Positions 52,225-60,068 of a DNA stretch of 64,000 bases are shown one piece after another; position 1 is the first letter of the stretch, and every line of letters begins with the position of its first letter. The notes below the pieces were generated by a model that saw only the letters and a program-made list of their open reading frames with translations, was not told where the DNA came from and searched no databases. The position numbers and the translations under genes are program-made. Origin of the DNA: an uncultured Eubacterium sp. (lineage in GTDB: Bacteria > Bacillota > Clostridia > Lachnospirales > Lachnospiraceae); the NCBI GenBank assembly GCA_910584245.1, contig CAJTZF010000001.1, forward strand, positions 205,864-269,863, in the 5' to 3' direction.

Positions 52225-54858
52225 TCAACTTCCCCTTTCTTTTCTCAAATAGGAAAATTTCCGTAGAAACAAATCGTTCGTCTCTCTGCAAAACGGATTT
52301 GCCTGCTCCCTTGCAAATGCCCGGATTTCCTTTTTATCCTCACCGGAAATAAACCACACCTCGTCACAACTACTGCCATCCTTTTGGAAGGACTGGGTGA
52401 GCTGGCTTCTATTTGGTTCTGTACACCAGACAGAATACTCCCCCAGAGTCCGTATGTACTCCTCGCTAATGAATCTCACAAAACCATTCTCACCCGACAG
52501 ATTACCACCATTATCCCCTCTCACGACATATACCGTAAATGTTTTCTCACAACTCTTCCCCGCCCCGTACTGCTCTTCTACTCCCTCCCGCATATAAAAA
52601 CGGTGGCCGCACTGGTCCCGGATGCGGATTGTAACGTGGTATTCCCCTTCTCTCTGCATATCCAGTCCTCCCCACGAAATGGTCCTGCTTTTTTCGAGCT
52701 GTTGTTTTGTCTCCACGTCATCCTTTATCCGTATATGGGACAAAATATCCTCTTTCGCCCTGTCCATTGATGAATTCTTGTATTCATCTACAAAAAAATA
52801 GCGGTCCTGCACGGCAATATCCGGCGCCTGGTTGGGAACCACTTCAAATGTCCGCCGGTATTCTGTCCGAAGGCCAAATGAATTTGTAACCTCATATATA
52901 ATCTCACCAGTTCCGGCACTGACCCTCTGCGTCGGAACCAGACGCGCTCCTGCCGCGCGGTATTCCGTTTTGTCCGGCAGAATAACTCTTCGGATCCCTA
53001 TTTTTGATGTCAAGTCGCCATCCACCTCGTCCACGGCTTCCATGCCATGCAGCAAAACCTGTCTGCCAACATATTCCCCCTCGTAAAATACCGCCCCGTC
53101 ATACGCACTTGTCAAAACAGGTTTTTTGGCCCACAAGGCATATAGACGGACTGTTCCCCCATGCTGTGCCAGATTTTTAACCGCGGCCCTGTCCCGGTAT
53201 GTAATATACTTTGGTGAGCTGGCCGCTCCCGGCTTATCCCCCCACCCGATAAATACACAACCCTCATTCCAGAATGTACACACATCTAGCGGCGCTCTCT
53301 CATCCACATTCATCCATTGGGCCTCCATATTCCCCTGCCCACCATTGGCGTCATAGACGATCTGATACTTCTCCCTGCTTATATACAGCTCATCACTTCC
53401 GGCCTCTAGCGTAAACCGGCCCCGCTTCCGAAGGACAAATGCCTGTTTTACCTCCCCGGCAGCATCCCCAGACGTAATGTGCACAAGCCTTACACCATCT
53501 CCATACCGACTGGGACAGAGTTCGCATGGAATTCCCATCCCTAGTTTCTGGTCAACCTCTATTACACATGGCTCGTTTATATATACCGTCCGAAGCTTCG
53601 GGTTTCCAGACAGATAGAGCGCTCCCTTACTATACTTCACGTCATGCTGTTTCCCCTGTAGTGTTCCTCCCCTAATCTGGCATGTTCCTTTCACCCTCAG
53701 GGCACAACCGGTGCTCCTGACCTTGCCCCCCAGCAAAGATACCGCACCGCCGTTGTTATAAATGGCATCCCTGGTCCCGCTCACCGTTCCACCCCGGATA
53801 TCCAACTTCCCTTCGCAGTGGGAAGCCAAAAAGATCTGTGTGCCATCCGCCGCCATATTGTCACAGATACTCCCTCCGTTTATTTCTACTTCCGCCAGTG
53901 CGGAAACGTAAATGCCTCCGCCACGCTGTCCGGGAGAGGTATTCTCACAAATCACGCCGCCCTCTATCGTCACAGTGCTTCTCTCATTCGTATAAATTGC
54001 TCCACCTGCAAATGCTCCCATATTATTCGTCATCGTTCCGCCTGTGACCGTCAAAACATTCTGGTTGTAAACCGCGCCGCCATATCCGCCGTAACGCTCC
54101 CCGCCGTCCTCATAGCCAGCGGCGGTATTATCCCGGATCACTCCCCCCTGAATCAGTGTGATGCCACGGTTATGAATCGCACCGCCCCTGCCGTCAAATC
54201 CTGTATCTTTCCGCTGTCCGATAACGGCGTTGTCTGCTATGGTTCCACCTTCCATAATAAACATGCCGCCCGCCTCAATCCGAACGCCGCTTCCTCCGGT
54301 AATCGTAACATTATCCCGTACCGAGCTGCCCGGCTTCATAACCGCCGTGCCCCCGGCATGCACAGTAATTCCGCCTCCGCCGTCCGTAAAAGAAGATACA
54401 TTATAATTCTCAATAAGCTTCGTACCCGATTCCAGTACTACCGTCCCCGAATTAATTTCAATTAGTTTTCCATTCACATCACCGCCCGTCCCAGAGCTTC
54501 TTCCGCTTCCATTCATTGTGACGCCGCGAAGTTTCAATATATTTCCCTGCATGTGGACCAATGTCCCCTTGTAAGTGCTGCCAGACGCCGATTTTCTTCG
54601 TATCTGGTACATTCCTCCCCCGTTCAATATTTTGTTTCCCTTCACACGCAGACATTTGCTGACGGTTATATTGGACTTCAGATGAATCGTCAAATCACCT
54701 GACGCCGCCAACGCCTGCTCCAACTCCCGAAGCGTACCTACCTGCTTTGATGCCGCTACGGCATAAGACGCCTGTCCCACAATGGCAGGTTCATACTGTA
54801 CGGCCGCCAGTACTACTAAAACTGTCACATACATGAACACTCTCTTCCCTCTTCCCAT
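52225..54858 (-). CDS. secreted beta-helix adhesin-like protein in the Tad-like operon
   Basis: 877 residues. Signal peptide 1-35 (VFMYVTVLVVLAAVQ...). A right-handed beta-helix (about 40-440) is built of repeats such as VHAGGTAVMKPGSSVRDN and MEGGTIADNAV, as in polymorphic or pectate-lyase-like surface proteins. A Listeria-Bacteroides (Flg_new) repeat follows (about 500-590; YDANGGQGNMEAQW, GWGDKPG, LYALWAKKP), then Ig/DUF5011-like modules (600-770) and a C-terminal soluble region without an anchor motif. It ends 1 bp before the 63-residue peptide gene. It may be the machine's tip adhesin or cargo. Confidence 0.8.
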   Translation of the reverse strand: MGRGKRVFMYVTVLVVLAAVQYEPAIVGQASYAVAASKQVGTLRELEQALAASGDLTIHLKSNITVSKCLRVKGNKILNGGGMYQIRRKSASGSTYKGTLVHMQGNILKLRGVTMNGSGRSSGTGGDVNGKLIEINSGTVVLESGTKLIENYNVSSFTDGGGGITVHAGGTAVMKPGSSVRDNVTITGGSGVRIEAGGMFIMEGGTIADNAVIGQRKDTGFDGRGGAIHNRGITLIQGGVIRDNTAAGYEDGGERYGGYGGAVYNQNVLTVTGGTMTNNMGAFAGGAIYTNERSTVTIEGGVICENTSPGQRGGGIYVSALAEVEINGGSICDNMAADGTQIFLASHCEGKLDIRGGTVSGTRDAIYNNGGAVSLLGGKVRSTGCALRVKGTCQIRGGTLQGKQHDVKYSKGALYLSGNPKLRTVYINEPCVIEVDQKLGMGIPCELCPSRYGDGVRLVHITSGDAAGEVKQAFVLRKRGRFTLEAGSDELYISREKYQIVYDANGGQGNMEAQWMNVDERAPLDVCTFWNEGCVFIGWGDKPGAASSPKYITYRDRAAVKNLAQHGGTVRLYALWAKKPVLTSAYDGAVFYEGEYVGRQVLLHGMEAVDEVDGDLTSKIGIRRVILPDKTEYRAAGARLVPTQRVSAGTGEIIYEVTNSFGLRTEYRRTFEVVPNQAPDIAVQDRYFFVDEYKNSSMDRAKEDILSHIRIKDDVETKQQLEKSRTISWGGLDMQREGEYHVTIRIRDQCGHRFYMREGVEEQYGAGKSCEKTFTVYVVRGDNGGNLSGENGFVRFISEEYIRTLGEYSVWCTEPNRSQLTQSFQKDGSSCDEVWFISGEDKKEIRAFAREQANPFCRETNDLFLRKFSYLRKERGS

Positions 54859-54861
54859 CCT

Positions 54862-55662
54862 TCACGCCTCCTTTGCCTGTTCATACAGGCATACCGTTTC
54901 TTTCACTGCGCTCATAAAATCATAATTGGCATTCTCTTTTCCACAATCATAGTTCCGAAGCAGAAAGGGTATGACTTTTCCCTCTGTAAGCGCATCTGCA
55001 AATCGCCGGTTATACGGAATCGTACCGATCTGATGTCCCGGCAGCCCAAACCGATTCACAATGTCATATTTCGTAATTTCTGACTGTGGATCATAATTCC
55101 CTATTACATAAAAAGCTTTTTGTTGGATTTCTGAATAATTTCTGAAAAAATGAGATAATTGCTGACGGTTCTGGCAAAGATTTACCACAACCAAATCCGC
55201 TTCCTTTAAGATTTTTCTAGAACTTTCAAGAGATGACGACGATATGTCGATACAGACCGTTGAATACACCTGCTCTAAAAGAGACATCGCCTCCCCCGCA
55301 TGTCTTTTCAGCCGGTACTCCATCAAATCAGGGTTCATCCCCCCAGTGGGCAAATAGAAAACTCTCTGGTCAAAAACCGACAAACAGGACCGGTGCACCA
55401 TACCCGCATTGACCAGGTTTCCCATATCACAATAGCTCAAAATCCTCCCCAACCCATTTTCTACAAAATATGAATTTTTCTCCTGTAATTTGTCATAGGA
55501 ATTTTGGTTTAGAAACGTACTGCCTAGATTGTTTATATTGACATGATTTTCGAATAGTACCATCTCAGACGGCTGGTACATCGCCGATACAATACTGATA
55601 CAGGATAGATTTCCTGTAACTCCTGACTTCCCCGGTGAATTGCTCCAAAAAGCAATTTTCAA
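54862..55662 (-). CDS. CpaE/TadZ-like ParA-fold protein with altered P-loop
   Basis: 267 residues, TTG start at 55662 with GGGAGG 9 nt upstream. The N-terminus KIAFWSNSPGKSGVTGNLSC corresponds to the ParA/MinD deviant Walker A (KGGxGKT) but has SPGKSGVTGN. TVCIDISSS replaces the usual DLP/DxP stretch, and DLVVVNLCQNRQQLSHF resembles the switch region. TadZ/CpaE proteins place pilus machinery at the pole, often with degenerate ATPase sites. First gene of the operon. Confidence 0.7.
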   Translation of the reverse strand: MKIAFWSNSPGKSGVTGNLSCISIVSAMYQPSEMVLFENHVNINNLGSTFLNQNSYDKLQEKNSYFVENGLGRILSYCDMGNLVNAGMVHRSCLSVFDQRVFYLPTGGMNPDLMEYRLKRHAGEAMSLLEQVYSTVCIDISSSSLESSRKILKEADLVVVNLCQNRQQLSHFFRNYSEIQQKAFYVIGNYDPQSEITKYDIVNRFGLPGHQIGTIPYNRRFADALTEGKVIPFLLRNYDCGKENANYDFMSAVKETVCLYEQAKEA

Positions 55663-55714
55663 ATTTTTACTGCCTCCCATCTTTTTTTCGGTGGAATGCA
55701 ATAATCATAGCATC

Positions 55715-55752
55715 CTTTTGTGGATTTGTAAATTAGCACAAATCCACAAAAG
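55715..55752. repeat. 14-bp perfect inverted repeat upstream of the Tad-like operon
   Basis: CTTTTGTGGATTTG (55715-55728) and CAAATCCACAAAAG (55739-55752) are perfect inverted copies with a 10-bp spacer. There is no T-run on the minus-strand side, so it is not a standard terminator. It lies 52 bp before the first start codon, fitting an operator for a dimeric regulator or a 5' RNA hairpin. Confidence 0.75.
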
Positions 55753-55789
55753 TTTTAAAAAAACTTTGTAACCTATTACATAAAAATAT

Positions 55790-56464
55790 TTACCACTTTT
55801 TCTCCCACTTTCTCCTCATACGAATTTTCACCGGTTCACTTTTCCCCACATATTTTCTCGCCCCAACCAGATGATATAAATAAAAAGCGGTTGCCAGGAC
55901 GAGCACGGCCTGATATCCTCTTTTCACACCAAAGTGCCCGACGAAGGTGAGAAATGTCATAAACACCCGGCAAAATACCGTAATCCACCAGCCAAAGAGC
56001 ATCCGGGTGTTGCTCGCCCGGTTCGCCAGGTCATCCGTGACACCTGCCGCACAGTATATGACAAAATACTCCATCAAGATTTCGCATATGGCAAGAAGAA
56101 AATACGACGCGAGAATCCATATAACCAAATCCGGTCCCTGTACAAGAAACCCGCTGGCCCGCAGCAGGACAGACAGTACCGCCGTAAGCAATATAAACGG
56201 TATACTGAGCACAAATTGTCTGTTGTGCTTCAACAGGAGACACACCCCGATCAGAATCAGTACGCACCCGACTGCATCCGGTAAATAATCCACCTGAACC
56301 TGATCGCCCAATATATTTTTCGTCGTATAGGTGCGAATCGACTCACTCAGCTGAAATTTTCCCACAACCCCCACAACATTTATGTCAGGATAATAAATTC
56401 CAAACAATCCATGAATATCTATTCCAGTAAAAAGTAATCCGACTGCGATAAGCAGAATAGCCAT
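55790..56464 (-). CDS. polytopic membrane protein, unknown
   Basis: 224 residues with about six helices (MAILLIAVGLLFTGIDIHGLF at the start) and a basic end (KIRMRRKWEKKW). ATG 56464 follows GAGGAGG; the longer frame to 56644 lies within the PAP2 gene. It is 13 bp after the PAP2 phosphatase gene and probably co-transcribed. No family recognised. Confidence 0.7.
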   Translation of the reverse strand: MAILLIAVGLLFTGIDIHGLFGIYYPDINVVGVVGKFQLSESIRTYTTKNILGDQVQVDYLPDAVGCVLILIGVCLLLKHNRQFVLSIPFILLTAVLSVLLRASGFLVQGPDLVIWILASYFLLAICEILMEYFVIYCAAGVTDDLANRASNTRMLFGWWITVFCRVFMTFLTFVGHFGVKRGYQAVLVLATAFYLYHLVGARKYVGKSEPVKIRMRRKWEKKW

Positions 56465-56477
56465 ATAAATCCCTCCT

Positions 56478-57026
56478 CTATCGTAACAGTAATTTCCGAT
56501 TTTCGTTTTTCGCATAAAGGGCTTCCACAACCCCGATGCTAAATAGCGCCAACAGAACGCCCACTGCTGCCCCAGCCAAAATATCAGTCGGATAGTGCAC
56601 GAAAAAATATAGCCGGGAAACCGCAATAACAAGAGCCAGGGCAAACGCCGCTACTCCAAAACGCCGGTTCCAGTATGCGATAGAAACAAATGCTGCAAAG
56701 GAAGAGAATGTGTGGCCGGACGGAAAAGAAAAATCCGTCGGTACCGGAATTCTCATTTCAACCTCCGGATGGCGCCAACACGGACGCGGACGCGCCACCG
56801 CATGCTTTAAAACCCCATTTCCCAAAACAAGGCACAATAGCAGGGATAACATAACTATAATTCCATATTTCCTCTTATCCTTTTGGACCAGCAAGGCAAG
56901 TCCAGCCACAATCCAAACAGCTCCTCCCTCGCCGATCCAAGTAAAAAATTGAAAAATAAACGTTAAAACACTGCTCTGTATTTGCTGGAATAAATCTAAT
57001 ATCCCATAATCAAACATCTCTATCAT
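56478..57026 (-). CDS. PAP2-family phosphatase
   Basis: 182 residues, five or six helices. The three acid-phosphatase motifs are visible: K-x6-RP in KHAVARPRP (about 78), PSGHTFSSF (about 104) and SRLYFFVHYPTDILAG (about 140, catalytic His). Such proteins dephosphorylate undecaprenyl pyrophosphate or phosphatidylglycerol phosphate at the membrane. ATG 57026 follows GGGGAAG. Located between a GHL10 gene and a membrane-protein gene. Confidence 0.9.
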   Translation of the reverse strand: MIEMFDYGILDLFQQIQSSVLTFIFQFFTWIGEGGAVWIVAGLALLVQKDKRKYGIIVMLSLLLCLVLGNGVLKHAVARPRPCWRHPEVEMRIPVPTDFSFPSGHTFSSFAAFVSIAYWNRRFGVAAFALALVIAVSRLYFFVHYPTDILAGAAVGVLLALFSIGVVEALYAKNENRKLLLR

Positions 57027-57067
57027 ACTTCCCCACATTCTGCCGCTTGAGCGGCTTTCTATGCGAT

Positions 57068-58351
57068 CTATTCCGTTACCTGTATACGTATCGCGGCTTT
57101 CCGGTTTCCCTTGCAGGCATACAATTTTGCGACACCTGCCGAACGGGCTTTTACTACGCCTCTCGCCGATACACTCACAACCGATTTATCCGATGATTTC
57201 CAAACGACATTCTGTCCCAGTCTCAGCGGCCACACCGTCGCTTTTAGGGCCAGTTGCTGCCCCGGCTTTAAGCTGCTGCCGTCCGACCCGGTTATCGTAA
57301 CGCTGGAAATCCGGGATAGCATATTTTTAACTTCTTTTTGGCATGATTTTTTATATAAGCTCTCATAGCTGAAAAGAGAATAGCCGGATATCTTTGCGCT
57401 CCTCCTCGTCTTGCTGATCTCACTGGCAACGACCTTCGAACTCTTCCGCCAGCCGAGATCCAAGCTGTCTTTCATACCTCCCCGGTATAATCCCAGTCCA
57501 ATATACATCTTCACATTTGCCGTATTCAGCCTCTTCCACTGACGCAGGCGCTGGTCAAACAGCTTCGTTTTCTTTCCACCCATCTTATAACAATTTGACC
57601 AGTAAATCTGCGGCACGATATAGTCCACATAACCGGGTGTGCTCATCCATTTCTTCACATCAGAGCCGATGGACTCGCAGTACTCCACATTTCCCGCTGG
57701 ACTGATGCCAAACTGGAGTGAAGGTGATTTCTGTTTAATAGTATTGTAAACAGACTGGACCATCGTATTCGTATATGACATCTTCTCCGCCTGGGAAAGC
57801 GACGAATATTTGGAATACTGTTTATGCCCTTTGGACGGATAGAAATAGTCGTCAAAATGTATGCCATCTACCTCGTACTGGTCGATCACTTCCCTTACTG
57901 CAAGCAGAATCCGGCTATTCGTCGACGGTTTAGAGGGATCGTATATTTTCTTCTGGGTAATCCGGTACGGATTCATCCACGCATGAAACGACAACCCATA
58001 TTTGTGAGCCGTCTCTATAAGAATCGCCAGCGGATCGTATTCCGGTTCCTGTCCCATATATGTACTGAACTCAAAATTGTCCGATGGCCAGATAGCGTCG
58101 TCAAACGCCCTTACATGGAAATAAACGGTATTGCAGCCATTGTCCCTTATATTCCGGAACATTTTGTCCGCGTTTACCCGGAAGGTGCCCTCTGGCTTAT
58201 TTTTCAGGCCGGCCCCCTTATATTCATAAAAGGAGACCCACACGGCGCGGACCTCATCTTCCTCCGCCTGCGCGGTTTTGACATTCATCGTGCAAAACAT
58301 AACTGCTGCCAACAACATCATCAAAGTAAAAGTTCCTTTTTTGCCTCTCAT
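57068..58351 (-). CDS. secreted GHL10-type (glycosyl-hydrolase-like) protein with Big_2 domain
   Basis: 427 residues. Signal peptide 1-29 (ends AQAEED). A GHL10/DUF187 TIM-barrel follows (about 33-345) with VRAVWVSFYEY, NTVYFHVRAFDDAIWPS, FHAWMNPYRI, VDGIHFDDYFYP (probable catalytic Asp pair) and GISPAGN, VDYIVPQIYW. A Big_2 domain makes up 347-427. Such proteins are thought to act on cell-wall or exopolysaccharide glycans. It is the first gene of a unit with PAP2 and a membrane protein. Confidence 0.88.
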   Translation of the reverse strand: MRGKKGTFTLMMLLAAVMFCTMNVKTAQAEEDEVRAVWVSFYEYKGAGLKNKPEGTFRVNADKMFRNIRDNGCNTVYFHVRAFDDAIWPSDNFEFSTYMGQEPEYDPLAILIETAHKYGLSFHAWMNPYRITQKKIYDPSKPSTNSRILLAVREVIDQYEVDGIHFDDYFYPSKGHKQYSKYSSLSQAEKMSYTNTMVQSVYNTIKQKSPSLQFGISPAGNVEYCESIGSDVKKWMSTPGYVDYIVPQIYWSNCYKMGGKKTKLFDQRLRQWKRLNTANVKMYIGLGLYRGGMKDSLDLGWRKSSKVVASEISKTRRSAKISGYSLFSYESLYKKSCQKEVKNMLSRISSVTITGSDGSSLKPGQQLALKATVWPLRLGQNVVWKSSDKSVVSVSARGVVKARSAGVAKLYACKGNRKAAIRIQVTE

Positions 58352-58437
58352 CTTTTTCCCTCGTTTCTAAAAGTATGGTTTGTTATCACGGTTCTTATCA
58401 TACATGAAAAATATACAAACTTATGGCAAAAAAATAT

Positions 58438-59334
58438 TTACCCCAATGTGCTAAAATATCTTTCCATTCGGTCTGGCAGCACCGTCGCAATTCGAGCGTC
58501 CGCGCCGTATTGCTCCGCCATCTTCCTGCATGCCCACACATTGGCGCCGGAGGAAATACCGCACAACAGTCCCTGGATCCTCGCCAGCTCCCGTGCCGTC
58601 CGTATAGCGTCGTCATCCGTCACTTCCACAATATCGTCAATCAGCGATACATCCAGCACATCAGGTATAAACCCGTCACCGATTCCCTGTATACTGTGGA
58701 GCCCCGGCTCGTGCCCGAGCAGCGCCGACACATTTTTCGGCTCCACGGCCGCCACCTTCATATCAGGGTTCTTTTCTTTTAAATATTTCCCAATTCCCTG
58801 TAGCGTACCGCCGCTTCCCAGCCCGGAAACAAAGACATCAATCTTTCCATCCATCTGTTCAAATAGTTCTACCGCCGTTTTTTCATAATGGATAAGCGGG
58901 TTATTCGGGTTTTTAAACTGCTGCGGAATAAAGCAATTTCCCATCTCTTCCGCGAGTTCCTCTGCCCGCCGGACGGAACCGTCTATGCTCTCCCCGGGAG
59001 GCGTCAATACCAATTCTGCGCCAAGCGCATGTATGATTTTTTTCCTTTCCTCACTCATATTCTCTGGCATTACAATGATAACGCGGTAGCCCTTCCGCAC
59101 ACCGACCAGGGCAAGCCCAATACCCGTATTTCCACTTGTCGGCTCAATGATTGTCATTCCCGGCTTTAGTTCCCCGCTTCTTTCTGCCTGTTCCACCATA
59201 TTTTTTGCCACGCGGTCCTTTATGCTCCCACCGGGATTTAAAAATTCGGCTTTTGCGTAGATGGACAGCCCCGTCGTCTGCTTCAAGCTGACGAGCGGTG
59301 TATCGCCAATCAGATCAATTACACTTTCTATCAT
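58438..59334 (-). CDS. cysK: cysteine synthase A
   Basis: 298 residues. O-acetylserine plus sulfide to cysteine, PLP-dependent. The PLP lysine is in GGSIKDRVA (about 40). The substrate loop EPTSGNTGIGLALVG, the phosphate-binding GLGSGGTLQGIGKY and SSGANVWA, and the C-terminal PDRMERYFST are all present. ATG 59334 follows GAGGAA. It follows the DUF5662 gene by 35 bp, and the two are probably co-transcribed. No cysE is nearby. Confidence 0.94.
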   Translation of the reverse strand: MIESVIDLIGDTPLVSLKQTTGLSIYAKAEFLNPGGSIKDRVAKNMVEQAERSGELKPGMTIIEPTSGNTGIGLALVGVRKGYRVIIVMPENMSEERKKIIHALGAELVLTPPGESIDGSVRRAEELAEEMGNCFIPQQFKNPNNPLIHYEKTAVELFEQMDGKIDVFVSGLGSGGTLQGIGKYLKEKNPDMKVAAVEPKNVSALLGHEPGLHSIQGIGDGFIPDVLDVSLIDDIVEVTDDDAIRTARELARIQGLLCGISSGANVWACRKMAEQYGADARIATVLPDRMERYFSTLG

Positions 59335-59369
59335 ATTCTTCCTCATTTCTGCTCAGATTATTTTTAATG

Positions 59370-59888
59370 CTATTTTAGCCTTCTAATATAACGAAATGTC
59401 TCCTTTTCCCCTTTCTCCTTCAACATGGTAAGAAGGTGCTCAATGAGTTCTGACGTCTCCGGGTGTATTGCCCGGCAATGCTTTCCTTTTTCAAAATAGG
59501 CAAGCGGCATATCATCCGTATAAGAATTGCCATAATATATTTTACTCGCCGCCACCCGGTCACAGAACATCTCTTTCACATAACGCAAGGGCATCTTTAC
59601 GGGTTCCTTCAATCTCGTTTTCGGATTGTAGTCCTGCCAGTATTCAAAGTGGTGCTTATTCCTCCCCTGATGGTGAAGCCATGCAACGGAATAGCCGTTG
59701 ACCTCCCGTTCCTGCGCATTAGGACTCCGGTCCCCCTGGTAATATTTCGCTCCAGGAATAAACTCCGTCAGGGAATATTTCGACAGGTCGTGCCGAAGTC
59801 CCTGCCAAAAAATGCCAGCACGGAAACAGTTTTTTATAACCTGGTGGCGATGTCTTGTAATCGTATGAAAATGCTTCCAAGGTTTCAT
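59370..59888 (-). CDS. DUF5662-like protein
   Basis: A 172-residue basic soluble protein rich in His/Trp/Tyr. Motifs include FWQGLRHDLSKYSLTEFIPGAKYY, VAWLHHQGRNKHHFEYW and MFCDRVAASKIYYG. The clustered His/Asp (LRHDLSKY; LHHQGRNKHHFE) suggests metal binding in an HD-like helical fold. This family is labelled DUF5662 as I recall; function unknown. AGGAGG precedes the ATG. A consensus promoter lies 70 nt upstream. Confidence 0.75.
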   Translation of the reverse strand: MKPWKHFHTITRHRHQVIKNCFRAGIFWQGLRHDLSKYSLTEFIPGAKYYQGDRSPNAQEREVNGYSVAWLHHQGRNKHHFEYWQDYNPKTRLKEPVKMPLRYVKEMFCDRVAASKIYYGNSYTDDMPLAYFEKGKHCRAIHPETSELIEHLLTMLKEKGEKETFRYIRRLK

Positions 59889-59957
59889 GCGTTCCTCCTG
59901 TTCCTATGAAAGTAAACTGTCCGTCGACTTTCATTTGCAGCACAATTTTCCTCTCCT

Positions 59958-59986
59958 ATTATAATTCATTTCGCCCCTGTTGTAAA
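59958..59986 (-). promoter_or_regulatory. promoter of the DUF5662-cysK unit
   Basis: Minus strand TTTACA (59986-59981), 17 bp, TATAAT (59963-59958). Confidence 0.75.
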
Positions 59987-60002
59987 GAGTTGTACTGTAC
60001 AT

Positions 60003-60036
60003 AAAAAACCCCGGCGAAAACCAGCCGGGGTTTTTA
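60003..60036. terminator. terminator of the Big_2 surface-protein gene
   Basis: AAAACCCCGGC pairs with GCCGGGGTTTT around an 8-nt loop, flanked by A and T runs, so it works in both directions. It lies 32 nt past the stop. Confidence 0.93.
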
Positions 60037-60068
60037 CGATTCATTCTATATTCGGAAACGGATTCCTG

